Translations under genes and position numbers: made by a program
The notes under the pieces: model-generated
What the model was told of the DNA's origin: nothing
The model's input: the letters and a program-made list of their open reading frames with translations, nothing else
Databases searched by the model: none
Origin: Paraburkholderia sp. BCC1886
Lineage (GTDB): Bacteria > Pseudomonadota > Gammaproteobacteria > Burkholderiales > Burkholderiaceae
Direction: 5' to 3'
DNA length: 64,000 nucleotides
NCBI RefSeq assembly: GCF_900996245.1
Contig: NZ_CAAJGK010000074.1
Span: forward strand, 186,001-250,000
Part shown: positions 18,297-26,119 of the stretch, piece after piece
Layout: every line of letters begins with the position of its first letter
How positions within the stretch are numbered: the first letter of the stretch is position 1

Positions 18297-19367
18297 TCAC
18301 TCTGCCCTGACCGGCACGCGTGGCGCGATCGCGCACATCAACTCGTAGCCGATCGTGCCGCAGGCCTGCGCGACGTCGTCGATGGGCAGCGACTTGCCCC
18401 ACAACTCGACGCGCGTACCGATATTGGCGGTGGGCACCGGTGTCAGGTCGACGGTCAGCATGTCCATCGACACCCGTCCGACGATGCGCGTGCGCACCCC
18501 GTCGACGATGACCGGCGTGCCTTCCGGCGCCACGCGCGGATAGCCGTCGGCATAGCCGCAGGCCACCACGCCGATGCGCATCGGACCACGCGCCCTGAAC
18601 GACGAGCCGTAGCCGACCGAATGACCTTCGGCCAGCGTCTGCACGGCGATCAGCTCCGACGCGAAGGTCATGGCCGGCTGCAAGCCGGTTCCTTCGATGG
18701 CGGCCGTCACGCCGGACGGCGACGCGCCATACAGGATGATGCCGGGCCTCACCCAGTCGAAATGCGTGTCGGGATGCCACAGCGTGGCCGCCGAATTGGC
18801 GAGGCTGCGCGCGCCGGCAATGCGCTGCGCGCCGCGTTCGAACGCCTCGACCTGATGAGCGACGCCGCGCTCGCCGTCGGCGTCCGAGAAGTGCGTCATC
18901 AGCGTGATCTGGCCGACGCCCTGGCAGGCGCGCGCCCGCTCCCAGGCCGCGCGGAATTTTTCCGGTGTGTAACCGAGGCGGTTCATACCGGTGTTCATTT
19001 TCAACTGGATATTTACCGGCTTCGACAGACGCGCCATTTCCAGCATGCGCAACTGTTCGTCCGAATGCAGCGAAGTCGTGAGGCTGTAACGATCGATCAC
19101 GTCGATGTCGGTGGGCCGGAAAAAACCTTCGAGCAAAAGAATTGGGCCGGCCCAACCGAGTTCACGCAACTTCACGGCTTCTTCGAGGTCCAGCAAACCG
19201 AAGCCGTCGGTCGCGCGCAAGCCCGGAAACACGCGCGCGAGGCCGTGCCCGTAGGCGTTGGCCTTGACGACGGCCCAGACCTTGGACTTCGACGCGTAGC
19301 GCCGGGCAACGGCGAGATTATTGGCGAGTGCGGAGGTATGAATGGTGGCGGAGAGAGGGCGCGGCAT
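18297..19367 (-). CDS. alr: Alanine racemase
   Basis: PLP-dependent racemase, 356 aa, supplying D-alanine for peptidoglycan. PLP lysine is in VWAVVKANAYGHGL (about residue 35); the fold-type-III barrel follows, with MNTGMNRLGYTPEKF and HFSDADGERGVAHQ. The catalytic tyrosine lies in the C-terminal domain segment GHSVGYGSSF, and VSMDMLTVDLT follows. ATG at 19367. Whether it is the constitutive Alr or catabolic DadX type cannot be told here; no dadA lies nearby. Divergent from the first lplT with a 217-bp gap; upstream of radA on the same strand. Confidence 0.96.
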   Translation of the reverse strand: MPRPLSATIHTSALANNLAVARRYASKSKVWAVVKANAYGHGLARVFPGLRATDGFGLLDLEEAVKLRELGWAGPILLLEGFFRPTDIDVIDRYSLTTSLHSDEQLRMLEMARLSKPVNIQLKMNTGMNRLGYTPEKFRAAWERARACQGVGQITLMTHFSDADGERGVAHQVEAFERGAQRIAGARSLANSAATLWHPDTHFDWVRPGIILYGASPSGVTAAIEGTGLQPAMTFASELIAVQTLAEGHSVGYGSSFRARGPMRIGVVACGYADGYPRVAPEGTPVIVDGVRTRIVGRVSMDMLTVDLTPVPTANIGTRVELWGKSLPIDDVAQACGTIGYELMCAIAPRVPVRAE

Positions 19368-19584
19368 GAGGTATTTTCGTAAAGACGCTTGCGAATCATC
19401 GGCTTACAGGGCGTTTTCAGCGCTCGGCAGCCACTGGGCGGTGCGATCAAGGATTCTGCTAGTCCGAATCCAGCTATTTTCGTGATATAAAGCCGTGCGC
19501 ACAACCCATTTCGAACGGCATAAGCCCGGACGCTTTGCACACGGCCGGGGCGGACAGACCGCAGCGAGGACAGCATCGCATCAG

Positions 19585-20892
19585 ATGAAAAAAGGTTTTT
19601 ACACCATCATGGCCGCGCAGTTTTTTTCGTCGCTGGCCGACAATGCGCTTCTGATCGCTGCTATCGCACTGCTGAAAGATCTCCACGCCCCGAACTGGAT
19701 GACGCCGCTGCTCAAGTTGTTCTTTGTGCTGTCGTACGTCGTTCTGGCCGCCTTCGTGGGGGCCTTCGCCGACTCCCGTCCGAAAGGACGCGTGATGTTC
19801 GTCACCAACACCATCAAGGTACTCGGCTGTCTCACCATGCTGGTCGGCGCGCATCCGCTGATCGCATACGGCATCGTGGGCTTCGGCGCGGCGGCCTACT
19901 CGCCCGCCAAGTACGGCATTCTCACCGAACTGCTGCCGCCTGACCGGCTGGTCGCGGCCAATGGCTGGATCGAAGGCACCACCGTCGGCTCCATCATTCT
20001 CGGCACGGTGCTCGGCGGCGCGCTGATCAGTCCGCATATTGCGGCGCCGCTGCTGCGACAACATATTCCTACCGTCAACACGCCCGCCGAAGCCGCGATG
20101 CTCGTCATCATGGCCATCTACGTGATTGCGGCGCTGTTCAATCTGCGCATTCCCGATACCGGCGCCCGTTATCCGAAACAGGAACGCGGCCCGATCAAAC
20201 TGGTCACCGACTTCGCCGACTGTTTCCTGGTCCTCTGGCGCGACAAGCTCGGGCAGATTTCGCTGGCGGTCACCACGCTGTTCTGGGGCGCCGGCGCCAC
20301 GCTGCAATTCATCGTGCTGAAGTGGGCCGAGGTGTCGCTCAACATGTCGCTTTCCGAAGCGGCGATCCTGCAGGCGGTGGTCGCCGTCGGCGTGGCCGTC
20401 GGTGCGATTCTCGCGGCCTCGCGCGTGCCGCTGAAAAAGTCGCTCTCGGTGCTGCCGGTCGGCATCATGATGGGCATCGCCGTGATGCTGATGGCGTTCT
20501 ACACTCGCAATCTGTTCCCGTCGCATTGGGGCCTCTATTTCGGCCGCATGCACGTGCCGGGGTATCTGATCGTCGCGTACATTTTCCTGATGATCGTCGG
20601 CGGGCTGTCCGGCTTTTTCGTCGTGCCGATGAACGCGTTGCTGCAGCATCGCGGTCACGTGCTGCTCTCCGCCGGGCACTCCATCGCCGTGCAGAACTTC
20701 AACGAAAATCTGTCGGTGCTCGTGATGCTCTGTTTGTACGCGGTGCTGGTGTGGCTCGATGTGCCGGTCACAGCGGTCATCGTGCTGTTCGGCACCTTCG
20801 TGTGCGTGATGATGTGGTTCGTGATGCGGCGCCACCAGGCGAATCAGCGCGCGTTCGACTCGGTCGCGCTGATCGGCGAAGTCAAGCACTGA
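19585..20892 (+). CDS. lplT: Lysophospholipid transporter LplT, copy 1
   Basis: Major-facilitator-type inner-membrane flippase, 435 aa, that returns lysophospholipids to the inner leaflet for reacylation. About 11-12 hydrophobic segments are visible. The start at ATG 19585 gives MKKGFYTIMAAQFFSSLADN, nearly identical to the second copy at 58821. The conserved cytoplasmic-loop segments GAAAYSPAKYGILTELLPP and PDTGARYPKQE are shared. No Aas/PlsC acyltransferase domain is fused or adjacent, unlike E. coli where lplT and aas are paired. No clear ribosome-binding site. Followed closely by an 8-bp repeat array and thiD. Confidence 0.9.
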   Translation: MKKGFYTIMAAQFFSSLADNALLIAAIALLKDLHAPNWMTPLLKLFFVLSYVVLAAFVGAFADSRPKGRVMFVTNTIKVLGCLTMLVGAHPLIAYGIVGFGAAAYSPAKYGILTELLPPDRLVAANGWIEGTTVGSIILGTVLGGALISPHIAAPLLRQHIPTVNTPAEAAMLVIMAIYVIAALFNLRIPDTGARYPKQERGPIKLVTDFADCFLVLWRDKLGQISLAVTTLFWGAGATLQFIVLKWAEVSLNMSLSEAAILQAVVAVGVAVGAILAASRVPLKKSLSVLPVGIMMGIAVMLMAFYTRNLFPSHWGLYFGRMHVPGYLIVAYIFLMIVGGLSGFFVVPMNALLQHRGHVLLSAGHSIAVQNFNENLSVLVMLCLYAVLVWLDVPVTAVIVLFGTFVCVMMWFVMRRHQANQRAFDSVALIGEVKH

Positions 20893-20905
20893 CTCTCGCT
20901 GCTTG

Positions 20906-20953
20906 CCGGCGGGCCGGCGATCCGGCGATCCAGCGGGCCGGCGGGCCGGCGAA
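20906..20953. repeat. 8-bp tandem array after lplT copy 1
   Basis: Six 8-bp units of CCGGCGNN (20906, 20914, 20922, 20930, 20938, 20946), beginning 13 bp past the lplT stop codon. It contains many CCGG/GGCC palindromes and could fold in RNA, but no T-tract follows, so it is not a standard terminator. Confidence 0.8.
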
Positions 20954-21036
20954 CTTGTGATACGTCAAACACATGAAGCGCCCCGCCCGCGCCTTTCTCC
21001 GCATCTTTCTCCGCGTCTATCTTATTGCGCTCTGCC

Positions 21037-21843
21037 ATGACCCGATTCATTCCCAACGTGCTGACCATCGCCGGTTCCGATTCCGGCGGCGGCGCCGGCA
21101 TTCAGGCCGACCTGAAAGCGTTCTCGGCGCTCGGCGCGTACGGCACCAGCGTGGTCACCGCGCTGACTGCGCAGAACACCCGCGGCGTCACGGCGATTCA
21201 TGCGCCGGAGCCCGGCTTCATCACCGCGCAACTCGATGCGGTGTTCGACGACATCCGCATCGACGCCGTGAAAATCGGCATGCTGGCGAATGCACCGATC
21301 GCGCGAGCAGTGGCCGAGGCGCTGCGTCGGCACAAGCCCAAACACATCGTGCTCGACACGGTGATGATTTCGAAGAGCAATCACGCGCTGCTGCTGCCGG
21401 ATGCCGTGGCGGTGGTGCGCGACGAACTGCTGCCGCTGGCGGACCTGCTGACGCCGAATCTGCCGGAGGCGGCGGCTTTGCTCGGCGTGCCGGCGGCCAC
21501 CGACGAAGCCGGCATGGTGACTCAGGGCGAGGCGCTACGCGCGCTCGGCGCGCGGGCGGTGCTGATGAAAGGCGGCCATCTGAGCGCCGCGGACAGTCCC
21601 GACTGGCTGGTACAGGACAGCGGTTCGCTGCGCCTGCCCGGCCCGCGCGTGCCGGTGAAGAATACGCATGGGACGGGTTGTACGCTGTCGTCGGCGATTG
21701 CGGCCTTGATCCCGCAACGCGACGATCTGGCCAGCGCGGTGACCGATGCCAAGACGTATCTGACCGGCGCGTTGCAGGCGAGCGATCTGCTCGACGTCGG
21801 GCATGGCGTGGGGCCCGTGCATCATTTTTATCGCTGGTGGTGA
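21037..21843 (+). CDS. thiD: Hydroxymethylpyrimidine/phosphomethylpyrimidine kinase
   Basis: Ribokinase-fold kinase, 268 aa, that phosphorylates HMP and then HMP-P in thiamine synthesis. Substrate-binding N-terminus NVLTIAGSDSGGGAGIQADL, internal KIGMLANA, DTVMISKSNHALL, and the anion-hole/catalytic motif NTHGTGCTLSSAIAA are all present. ATG at 21037 chosen over a TTG 12 bases upstream. No thiE or thiG neighbour is seen. No thi-box riboswitch is apparent in the 144-bp gap upstream. Convergent with DUF1853, 6 bp apart. Confidence 0.95.
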   Translation: MTRFIPNVLTIAGSDSGGGAGIQADLKAFSALGAYGTSVVTALTAQNTRGVTAIHAPEPGFITAQLDAVFDDIRIDAVKIGMLANAPIARAVAEALRRHKPKHIVLDTVMISKSNHALLLPDAVAVVRDELLPLADLLTPNLPEAAALLGVPAATDEAGMVTQGEALRALGARAVLMKGGHLSAADSPDWLVQDSGSLRLPGPRVPVKNTHGTGCTLSSAIAALIPQRDDLASAVTDAKTYLTGALQASDLLDVGHGVGPVHHFYRWW

Positions 21844-21849
21844 GAGGCT

Positions 21850-22836
21850 TTATTGGCGCGCGTAGTTTTGCGCCGAAGCGGGCCACTCGTCGGGCACGAT
21901 GAAACCGCGCGAGCATTCGATCCACGTGCCATCACGCTGCGCCGCGAACGCGGCGACCAGGGTCGGCCCGGCTTGCGGCGATAGTTGCGCGAGCAACGTG
22001 GGCGCATCCATGTAACGGCCGCCGCTCGCTTCATGCCCGGCAGAATCGTCGCGCCTCGGCGCGAGCCATTCCAGTTTCGGCAACACCTTCCATCCGGCCG
22101 CCTGGGCACTCGCGAAGTCCGGCCACTCGCTGCGCGTGACCCACCAGCCGCGACCGTGCCGGGCATCGAGCTCGGTGGGCAGCGTCGGCGTCTGTCCATA
22201 GCGATAGAACAGCCAGCCTTTGATGAACATCTGCGGCGTCCACGGACCTTGATAACCGAGCGCCGCGAACTCGTCGCGCGCGCTCAACGGCAACTGGTGA
22301 TTCAGCAGATGGGCCAGCTTGAGATCGAAGCGGTCTTTCAGATTCGGGCCGACGTAATCCGATAACGACGGCGCCTCGGCGCCTGACTCGCTGCCCGCAT
22401 GCAGATAACACTTGACCGCCAGTTCCCAATGCAGCCGCTCGCCGTGCGCCGCCTCCAGCAGAAAATCGCATTCGCCGAGCGTGATGCCGGCTCGCCGCAA
22501 CGGCACGCCGGCCGCGACCAACCGGGCCGCCGGTCCATGCTGCAGGAACCAGCCGAGCAGCCGCTCCGCGTAACGGCCCAGACGCGTGATGCGCGTCGCC
22601 GCGAGATAGTCGTGCAGGGGTCGAGGTTGCGCGTCCAGCGAGGTCAGCCAGGCGAAGCCGGCATCGGTCTGGTCAGGCGTTTCGAAAGCGCGCGCCAGCA
22701 TGCCGACGGGCGGTTGCGCACACAACAGATCGGGACTTAGCAACAGCCACGCGAGATCGCGCACGGCTGGATCGCGCAGGCGGGTCAGCAGCATAGCCAG
22801 CGTTGTCGCGCCGGCACTCCCGACTGCCCCGCTCAC
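21850..22836 (-). CDS. DUF1853 family protein
   Basis: A 328-aa cytoplasmic protein recognised as DUF1853. No function is established. Notable segments are LGRYAERLLGWFLQHG (residues about 86-101), GECDFLLEAAHGERLHWELA followed by VKCYLH (about 121-146), and DRFDLKLAHLLNHQLPLS. An Asp, then Glu and Lys on a predicted strand, resembles the PD-(D/E)XK nuclease core, but with altered spacing, so this is only a suggestion. Start is GTG at 22836, overlapping the upstream UDG stop by four bases (GTGA). It is the last gene of the tsaB-rimI-udg operon, which argues for coupled expression. Confidence 0.8.
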   Translation of the reverse strand: MSGAVGSAGATTLAMLLTRLRDPAVRDLAWLLLSPDLLCAQPPVGMLARAFETPDQTDAGFAWLTSLDAQPRPLHDYLAATRITRLGRYAERLLGWFLQHGPAARLVAAGVPLRRAGITLGECDFLLEAAHGERLHWELAVKCYLHAGSESGAEAPSLSDYVGPNLKDRFDLKLAHLLNHQLPLSARDEFAALGYQGPWTPQMFIKGWLFYRYGQTPTLPTELDARHGRGWWVTRSEWPDFASAQAAGWKVLPKLEWLAPRRDDSAGHEASGGRYMDAPTLLAQLSPQAGPTLVAAFAAQRDGTWIECSRGFIVPDEWPASAQNYARQ

Positions 22837-23861
22837 TTCGCCTCGTCCGACGGCGCGCCGCCTGCCGCTTGCCAGGTGTCGCGTGCGAGGCAGAGGTCGG
22901 CCCAGGCCTTCGCCTTGTCCGGCAGACTGCGCAGCAGATACGCCGGGTGATACGTAACGATGACCGGCACACCTTCGTATTCATGCACGCGGCCCCGCAA
23001 CGACGAAATGCTCGCTTCGGTCTTCAGCAGACTCTGCGCGGCAAAGCGGCCGAGCGCGACGATCAGTTTCGGTTTGACCAGCGCAACCTGTCGTTGCAGA
23101 TACGGTTCGCAACGCGCGACTTCGTCCGGTTCGGGATTGCGGTTGCCGGGCGGCCGGCATTTGATCACGTTGGCGATGTAGACGTTGGTATCGCGCGCGA
23201 GCGTCACCGAACGCAGCATGCTGTCGAGCAGCTTGCCCGCCTGGCCCACGAACGGCTCGCCGAGGCGGTCCTCGTTCTCGCCCGGTGCTTCGCCGATCAG
23301 CATCCAGTCCGCCTGACGGTCGCCGACGCCGAACACCGTGTTCGTGCGCTTCTCGCAGAGCCGGCAACGCTCGCAACCGGCGACGCGCTCGCTCAGCGCG
23401 TCCCAGTCGAGCGTGGCGATCGGGAAGGGTTCGGGAGCGGCGGGCTGGTCGCTGCGCGCTTCGGCGGAGGCCTCGGCCCCGGCCTCGGCCGGAAGATCGT
23501 CGAACCAGGCGAAATCGTCGTCGGAAGGGGAGTCGGGCGCGGACGGCTCGGGGGTGCGGGAAGCAGGCGTAGGCGCGAATGGTTTGGCCGGCTCGTTCCC
23601 GGCCTTCTGCACGGCGGGCTCGGGTTCATGTCTCGCCGCGGCAGGTTCCACTGCGGCAGGCCTTGCTACCTCACGATCGGCGGCAACACGCCCGGCTTCC
23701 GGCGAAGGCGATGCCGTCCGCTCACGCGCAGTCACCGGCGTATCGACAGAATCCCCTAGCTCGCCTGCCGCGCCCTCGCCCGCCGGCCTTGCGGCCATAC
23801 CGCGGCGCACCCACATCGGCGCGAGTCCGAACTCCGCCAACACCGAATCATCCAGCGCCAT
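22833..23861 (-). CDS. Family 4 uracil-DNA glycosylase
   Basis: Iron-sulphur uracil-DNA glycosylase of the family 4/5 type, 342 aa, removing uracil from DNA. The catalytic domain occupies the C-terminal 210 residues: cysteine pair CERCRLCEKR, active-site motif GEAPGENEDRLGEPF, YIANVIKCRPPGNRNP, and the C-terminal motif VIVTYHPAYLLR. The first 130 residues are Pro/Ala/Glu-rich and apparently disordered, apart from a conserved N-terminal patch (SVLAEFGLAPMWVRRG). The start ATG at 23861 overlaps the rimI stop by 14 bp. Confidence 0.92.
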   Translation of the reverse strand: MALDDSVLAEFGLAPMWVRRGMAARPAGEGAAGELGDSVDTPVTARERTASPSPEAGRVAADREVARPAAVEPAAARHEPEPAVQKAGNEPAKPFAPTPASRTPEPSAPDSPSDDDFAWFDDLPAEAGAEASAEARSDQPAAPEPFPIATLDWDALSERVAGCERCRLCEKRTNTVFGVGDRQADWMLIGEAPGENEDRLGEPFVGQAGKLLDSMLRSVTLARDTNVYIANVIKCRPPGNRNPEPDEVARCEPYLQRQVALVKPKLIVALGRFAAQSLLKTEASISSLRGRVHEYEGVPVIVTYHPAYLLRSLPDKAKAWADLCLARDTWQAAGGAPSDEAK

Positions 23862-24342
23862 GTGCGCCCTCCGAAGCAAATGAGAAACGCATCACGATCG
23901 CATCCTCGCGACTGAGGTGCCGCGCGGGATAGTAGTTCTTGCGCCGGCCGATGGAAGCAAAGCCGAAGCGCTCGTAAAGACGGATGGCGCGATGATTCGA
24001 CGGCCGCACTTCGAGCAGCACGCCCTCGAGTTTCTCGGCCCGCGTGACGCGCACCGCTTCGCGCAACAACGCGAGCCCGGCGCCGGCGCCTTGAGCCGCG
24101 GGCGCCACGCAGAGATTGAGCAGATGCATTTCGTCGACCACCGGCATCAGCACGCAGTAACCGAGCAAGGTGCCCGTCACATGCCGCAGACAGATGCCGA
24201 AGTAGCCGTTGCGCAGCGAGTCGCTGAAATTGCCGCGGCTCCAGGGGAATTCGTACGCGACTTTTTCGACGGCGGCGACTTCGTCGAGATCGCCTTCGGT
24301 CATCGGCGACATGTAGCGGTCTGCCAGCAACACCCCGCTCAT
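23848..24342 (-). CDS. rimI: Ribosomal protein S18 alanine N-acetyltransferase
   Basis: GNAT-fold acetyltransferase, 164 aa, which acetylates the N-terminal alanine of S18. Typical RimI features are EKVAYEFPWSRGNFSDSL, the acetyl-CoA loop LCVAPAAQGAGAGLALL (variant of Q/RxxGxG/A), and LLEVRPSNHRAIRLYERFGF. Its ATG overlaps the tsaB stop by four bases (ATGA), so the two are translationally coupled. tsaB-rimI adjacency is classic, which supports this assignment over other GNAT enzymes. Confidence 0.95.
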   Translation of the reverse strand: MSGVLLADRYMSPMTEGDLDEVAAVEKVAYEFPWSRGNFSDSLRNGYFGICLRHVTGTLLGYCVLMPVVDEMHLLNLCVAPAAQGAGAGLALLREAVRVTRAEKLEGVLLEVRPSNHRAIRLYERFGFASIGRRKNYYPARHLSREDAIVMRFSFASEGAHGAG

Positions 24343-25169
24343 TGTTCGCGCTCGCCAGTGTTGGCCGCTGAACGGGCGGACGGTTCCGGCGGCACCGCTG
24401 CGATAGTCAGCGCAGCATGCGCAGCCTTCGCGGCTTTTTCCGCGACACGTTCCGCCGTGGTCTGGGCCACTTTGTCGCGCACGTATTCAGGTGCGGCCTG
24501 CTCCGCCGGCACCGTCCGGCCCGCGCGAAACGCGCGCAGCGCCGCGTGCGCGAGCGGCACGGCGTGCGGCAGCGCCTCCCCGTCGACATGGCGGGCGGCT
24601 GCCAGCGCCGGCAAACGCGCGCCGAACGCGGCCGCGGCGTTGCCCGCCAGCGTGAACGGCACGTCGGGCAGAACGAGATTCGCGGGCGCATCGAGCGAGG
24701 CGGCTTGCAGCGTGTGCCACTCGCCTCGTGCGTCGTCCCACGCGTAGTCGGCCCAATAGATCTCGTCCATCCGGGCGTCGAGCGCGGCGAGCACGCGCGA
24801 CGCCGACGGGTCGCGCAAGCGGGCGCTTTCCGCGCAGGCAAGCAGCGTGCTGACCGGCACGACCGGCAGATTCAAGCCGAACGCGAGACCTTGCGCGACG
24901 CCGGTGGCCGTGCGCAATCCGGTGAACGACCCGGGACCGGCGCCAAAAGCAATCGCATGACAGCCGGACAGAGGCAGGCCGGCTTCGGCGAACAGTTCGC
25001 GGATGGCAGGCAAAAGGCGCGTGCTGGACACCGCGCCGGTGAGTTCGTGACGGCTCCAGATACGTGGAGCGGCGTGGGTCTCGTCTGCCGGCCCGGCAGA
25101 GGCGCACAGCAGCGCCACCGAGCAGAATTCGGTCGACGTATCGAGGGCGAGAAGCACAGTTTCAGTCAT
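24339..25169 (-). CDS. tsaB: tRNA t6A threonylcarbamoyl transferase subunit TsaB
   Basis: Non-catalytic partner of TsaD in making N6-threonylcarbamoyladenosine at tRNA position 37. It shows the ASKHA fold opening ETVLLALDTSTEFCSVALL and the family motif GAGPGSFTGLRTATGVAQGL. It is 276 aa, longer than many TsaB proteins, because of an Ala/Lys-rich C-terminal tail (KAAKAAHAALTIAAVPP). ATG at 25169 is chosen; an in-frame upstream ATG adds only seven residues. First gene of tsaB-rimI-udg-DUF1853; divergent from the acyl-CoA-binding protein gene. Confidence 0.94.
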   Translation of the reverse strand: MTETVLLALDTSTEFCSVALLCASAGPADETHAAPRIWSRHELTGAVSSTRLLPAIRELFAEAGLPLSGCHAIAFGAGPGSFTGLRTATGVAQGLAFGLNLPVVPVSTLLACAESARLRDPSASRVLAALDARMDEIYWADYAWDDARGEWHTLQAASLDAPANLVLPDVPFTLAGNAAAAFGARLPALAAARHVDGEALPHAVPLAHAALRAFRAGRTVPAEQAAPEYVRDKVAQTTAERVAEKAAKAAHAALTIAAVPPEPSARSAANTGEREQ

Positions 25170-25293
25170 GGGCGGTATTGTAATCGGCACGACGCGCGCG
25201 CAAGCGGGTTTTGCCCGCGAGCGCAGCGCGCGGGCATCGCAGGAGATCGGCGGCGGTTTGGAGTAAGCCCTCGACTGTGAGTCGGCGGCGGCT

Positions 25294-25302
25294 TGCTATG
25301 AT
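25294..25302 (+). promoter_or_regulatory. Candidate extended -10 for the acyl-CoA-binding protein gene
   Basis: TGCTATGAT: an extended -10 (TG, one base, TATGAT), with a start predicted near 25309, about 37 nt before the ATG at 25346. The -35 is poor, as expected for extended -10 promoters. Confidence 0.4.
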
Positions 25303-25345
25303 CGTCGGCCCAGCCAATACGACCCGCCCGGCGGGCAAAAAAATC

Positions 25346-25615
25346 ATGACGGACATCAACGCACAGTTCACCCAGGCCCAGGAAGACGTCAAGCAACTGC
25401 CGGAGCGTCCGGGCAATCTCACCCTGCTGCGTCTGTACGCGCTCTTCAAGCAGGCGGCCGATGGCGACGTGAACGGCGACAAGCCGGGTTTCGCCGATAT
25501 CGTCGGCAAATACAAGTACGACGCATGGGCGGCGCTCAAAGGCACGGATCAGGATGCGGCCAAGCAGCAGTACATCGACCTCGTCGAATCACTGAAGAGC
25601 GGCGCCTCCGCCTGA
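25346..25615 (+). CDS. Acyl-CoA-binding protein
   Basis: An 89-aa four-helix ACBP, the cytosolic carrier of long-chain acyl-CoA best known in eukaryotes. The binding signature is complete: LYALFKQAADGDVNGDKPG, then KYKYDAWAALKGTDQDAAKQ and YIDLVESL. No membrane or signal segment. Bacterial homologues occur in several proteobacteria, usually as single genes, and their role is poorly known; buffering acyl-CoA for lipid synthesis or beta-oxidation is an inference. ATG at 25346 fits the family start exactly. The 504-bp gap after it leads to the helicase. Confidence 0.95.
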   Translation: MTDINAQFTQAQEDVKQLPERPGNLTLLRLYALFKQAADGDVNGDKPGFADIVGKYKYDAWAALKGTDQDAAKQQYIDLVESLKSGASA

Positions 25616-26119
25616 TCGCATCAAAGGTGAAAAGACAAGTTGGTTAGCGACCCAAACGTGAACCCGAACGCACCCCCAACGCCGGCCTGACCGATTTGTC
25701 TAAGAAAATTCCAAGATTTGTCCAAAGCGGAATAGTTTTACCCAGGAAACGTCTTAACAGTGGCGCAGTGCAACAAAACTCTATACAATCCTGCCTGCGC
25801 TTCACTGCTTTGCCCGGCTTTCCTCTAGCGGCCCTTGCGGCGCAGCGCCTCGTAGCGTTTAGCTCCAATCCAGTTTAGAACCTGTCCCCTCCTGCCTAGC
25901 CCCCTACGGGCGATCATGTCCCAGGCTGGCGGCACGCCGTGTTGGCATGTCGCATCCGATACAGCTTCTAACAAAAAGCTCGCCTTCACTGTTGCGAGCT
26001 GCCCCCGTTTTTCGATTTGCTCGCTGCTTCTTTGCTCGCTGAATCCGACGACTTGGGTATGCCGATTGGCGCCGACGTTTTAATTCCCAGCAATACCAGG
26101 ATCGTTACCAAGGATTCTC
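25616..26119 (+). promoter_or_regulatory. Long intergenic leader upstream of the DEAD-box helicase
   Basis: No convincing gene in these 504 bp, which are less GC-rich than the surroundings. They contain a TATACAAT box at 25782-25789 (candidate -10), the hexamer GCGAGC at 25994-25999, and two exact copies of TTTGCTCGCTG at 26016-26026 and 26031-26041, either of which could pair with it. AAGGA lies just before the helicase ATG. Long structured leaders are common on cold-induced helicase mRNAs; that role here is inferred. Confidence 0.4.

Noticed and set aside
18119..18310. A 63-aa frame with AWVD repeats across the 12-bp array
   Set aside because: The repeats come simply from translating the tandem DNA array; the frame starts within radA on the opposite strand and has no ribosome-binding site.
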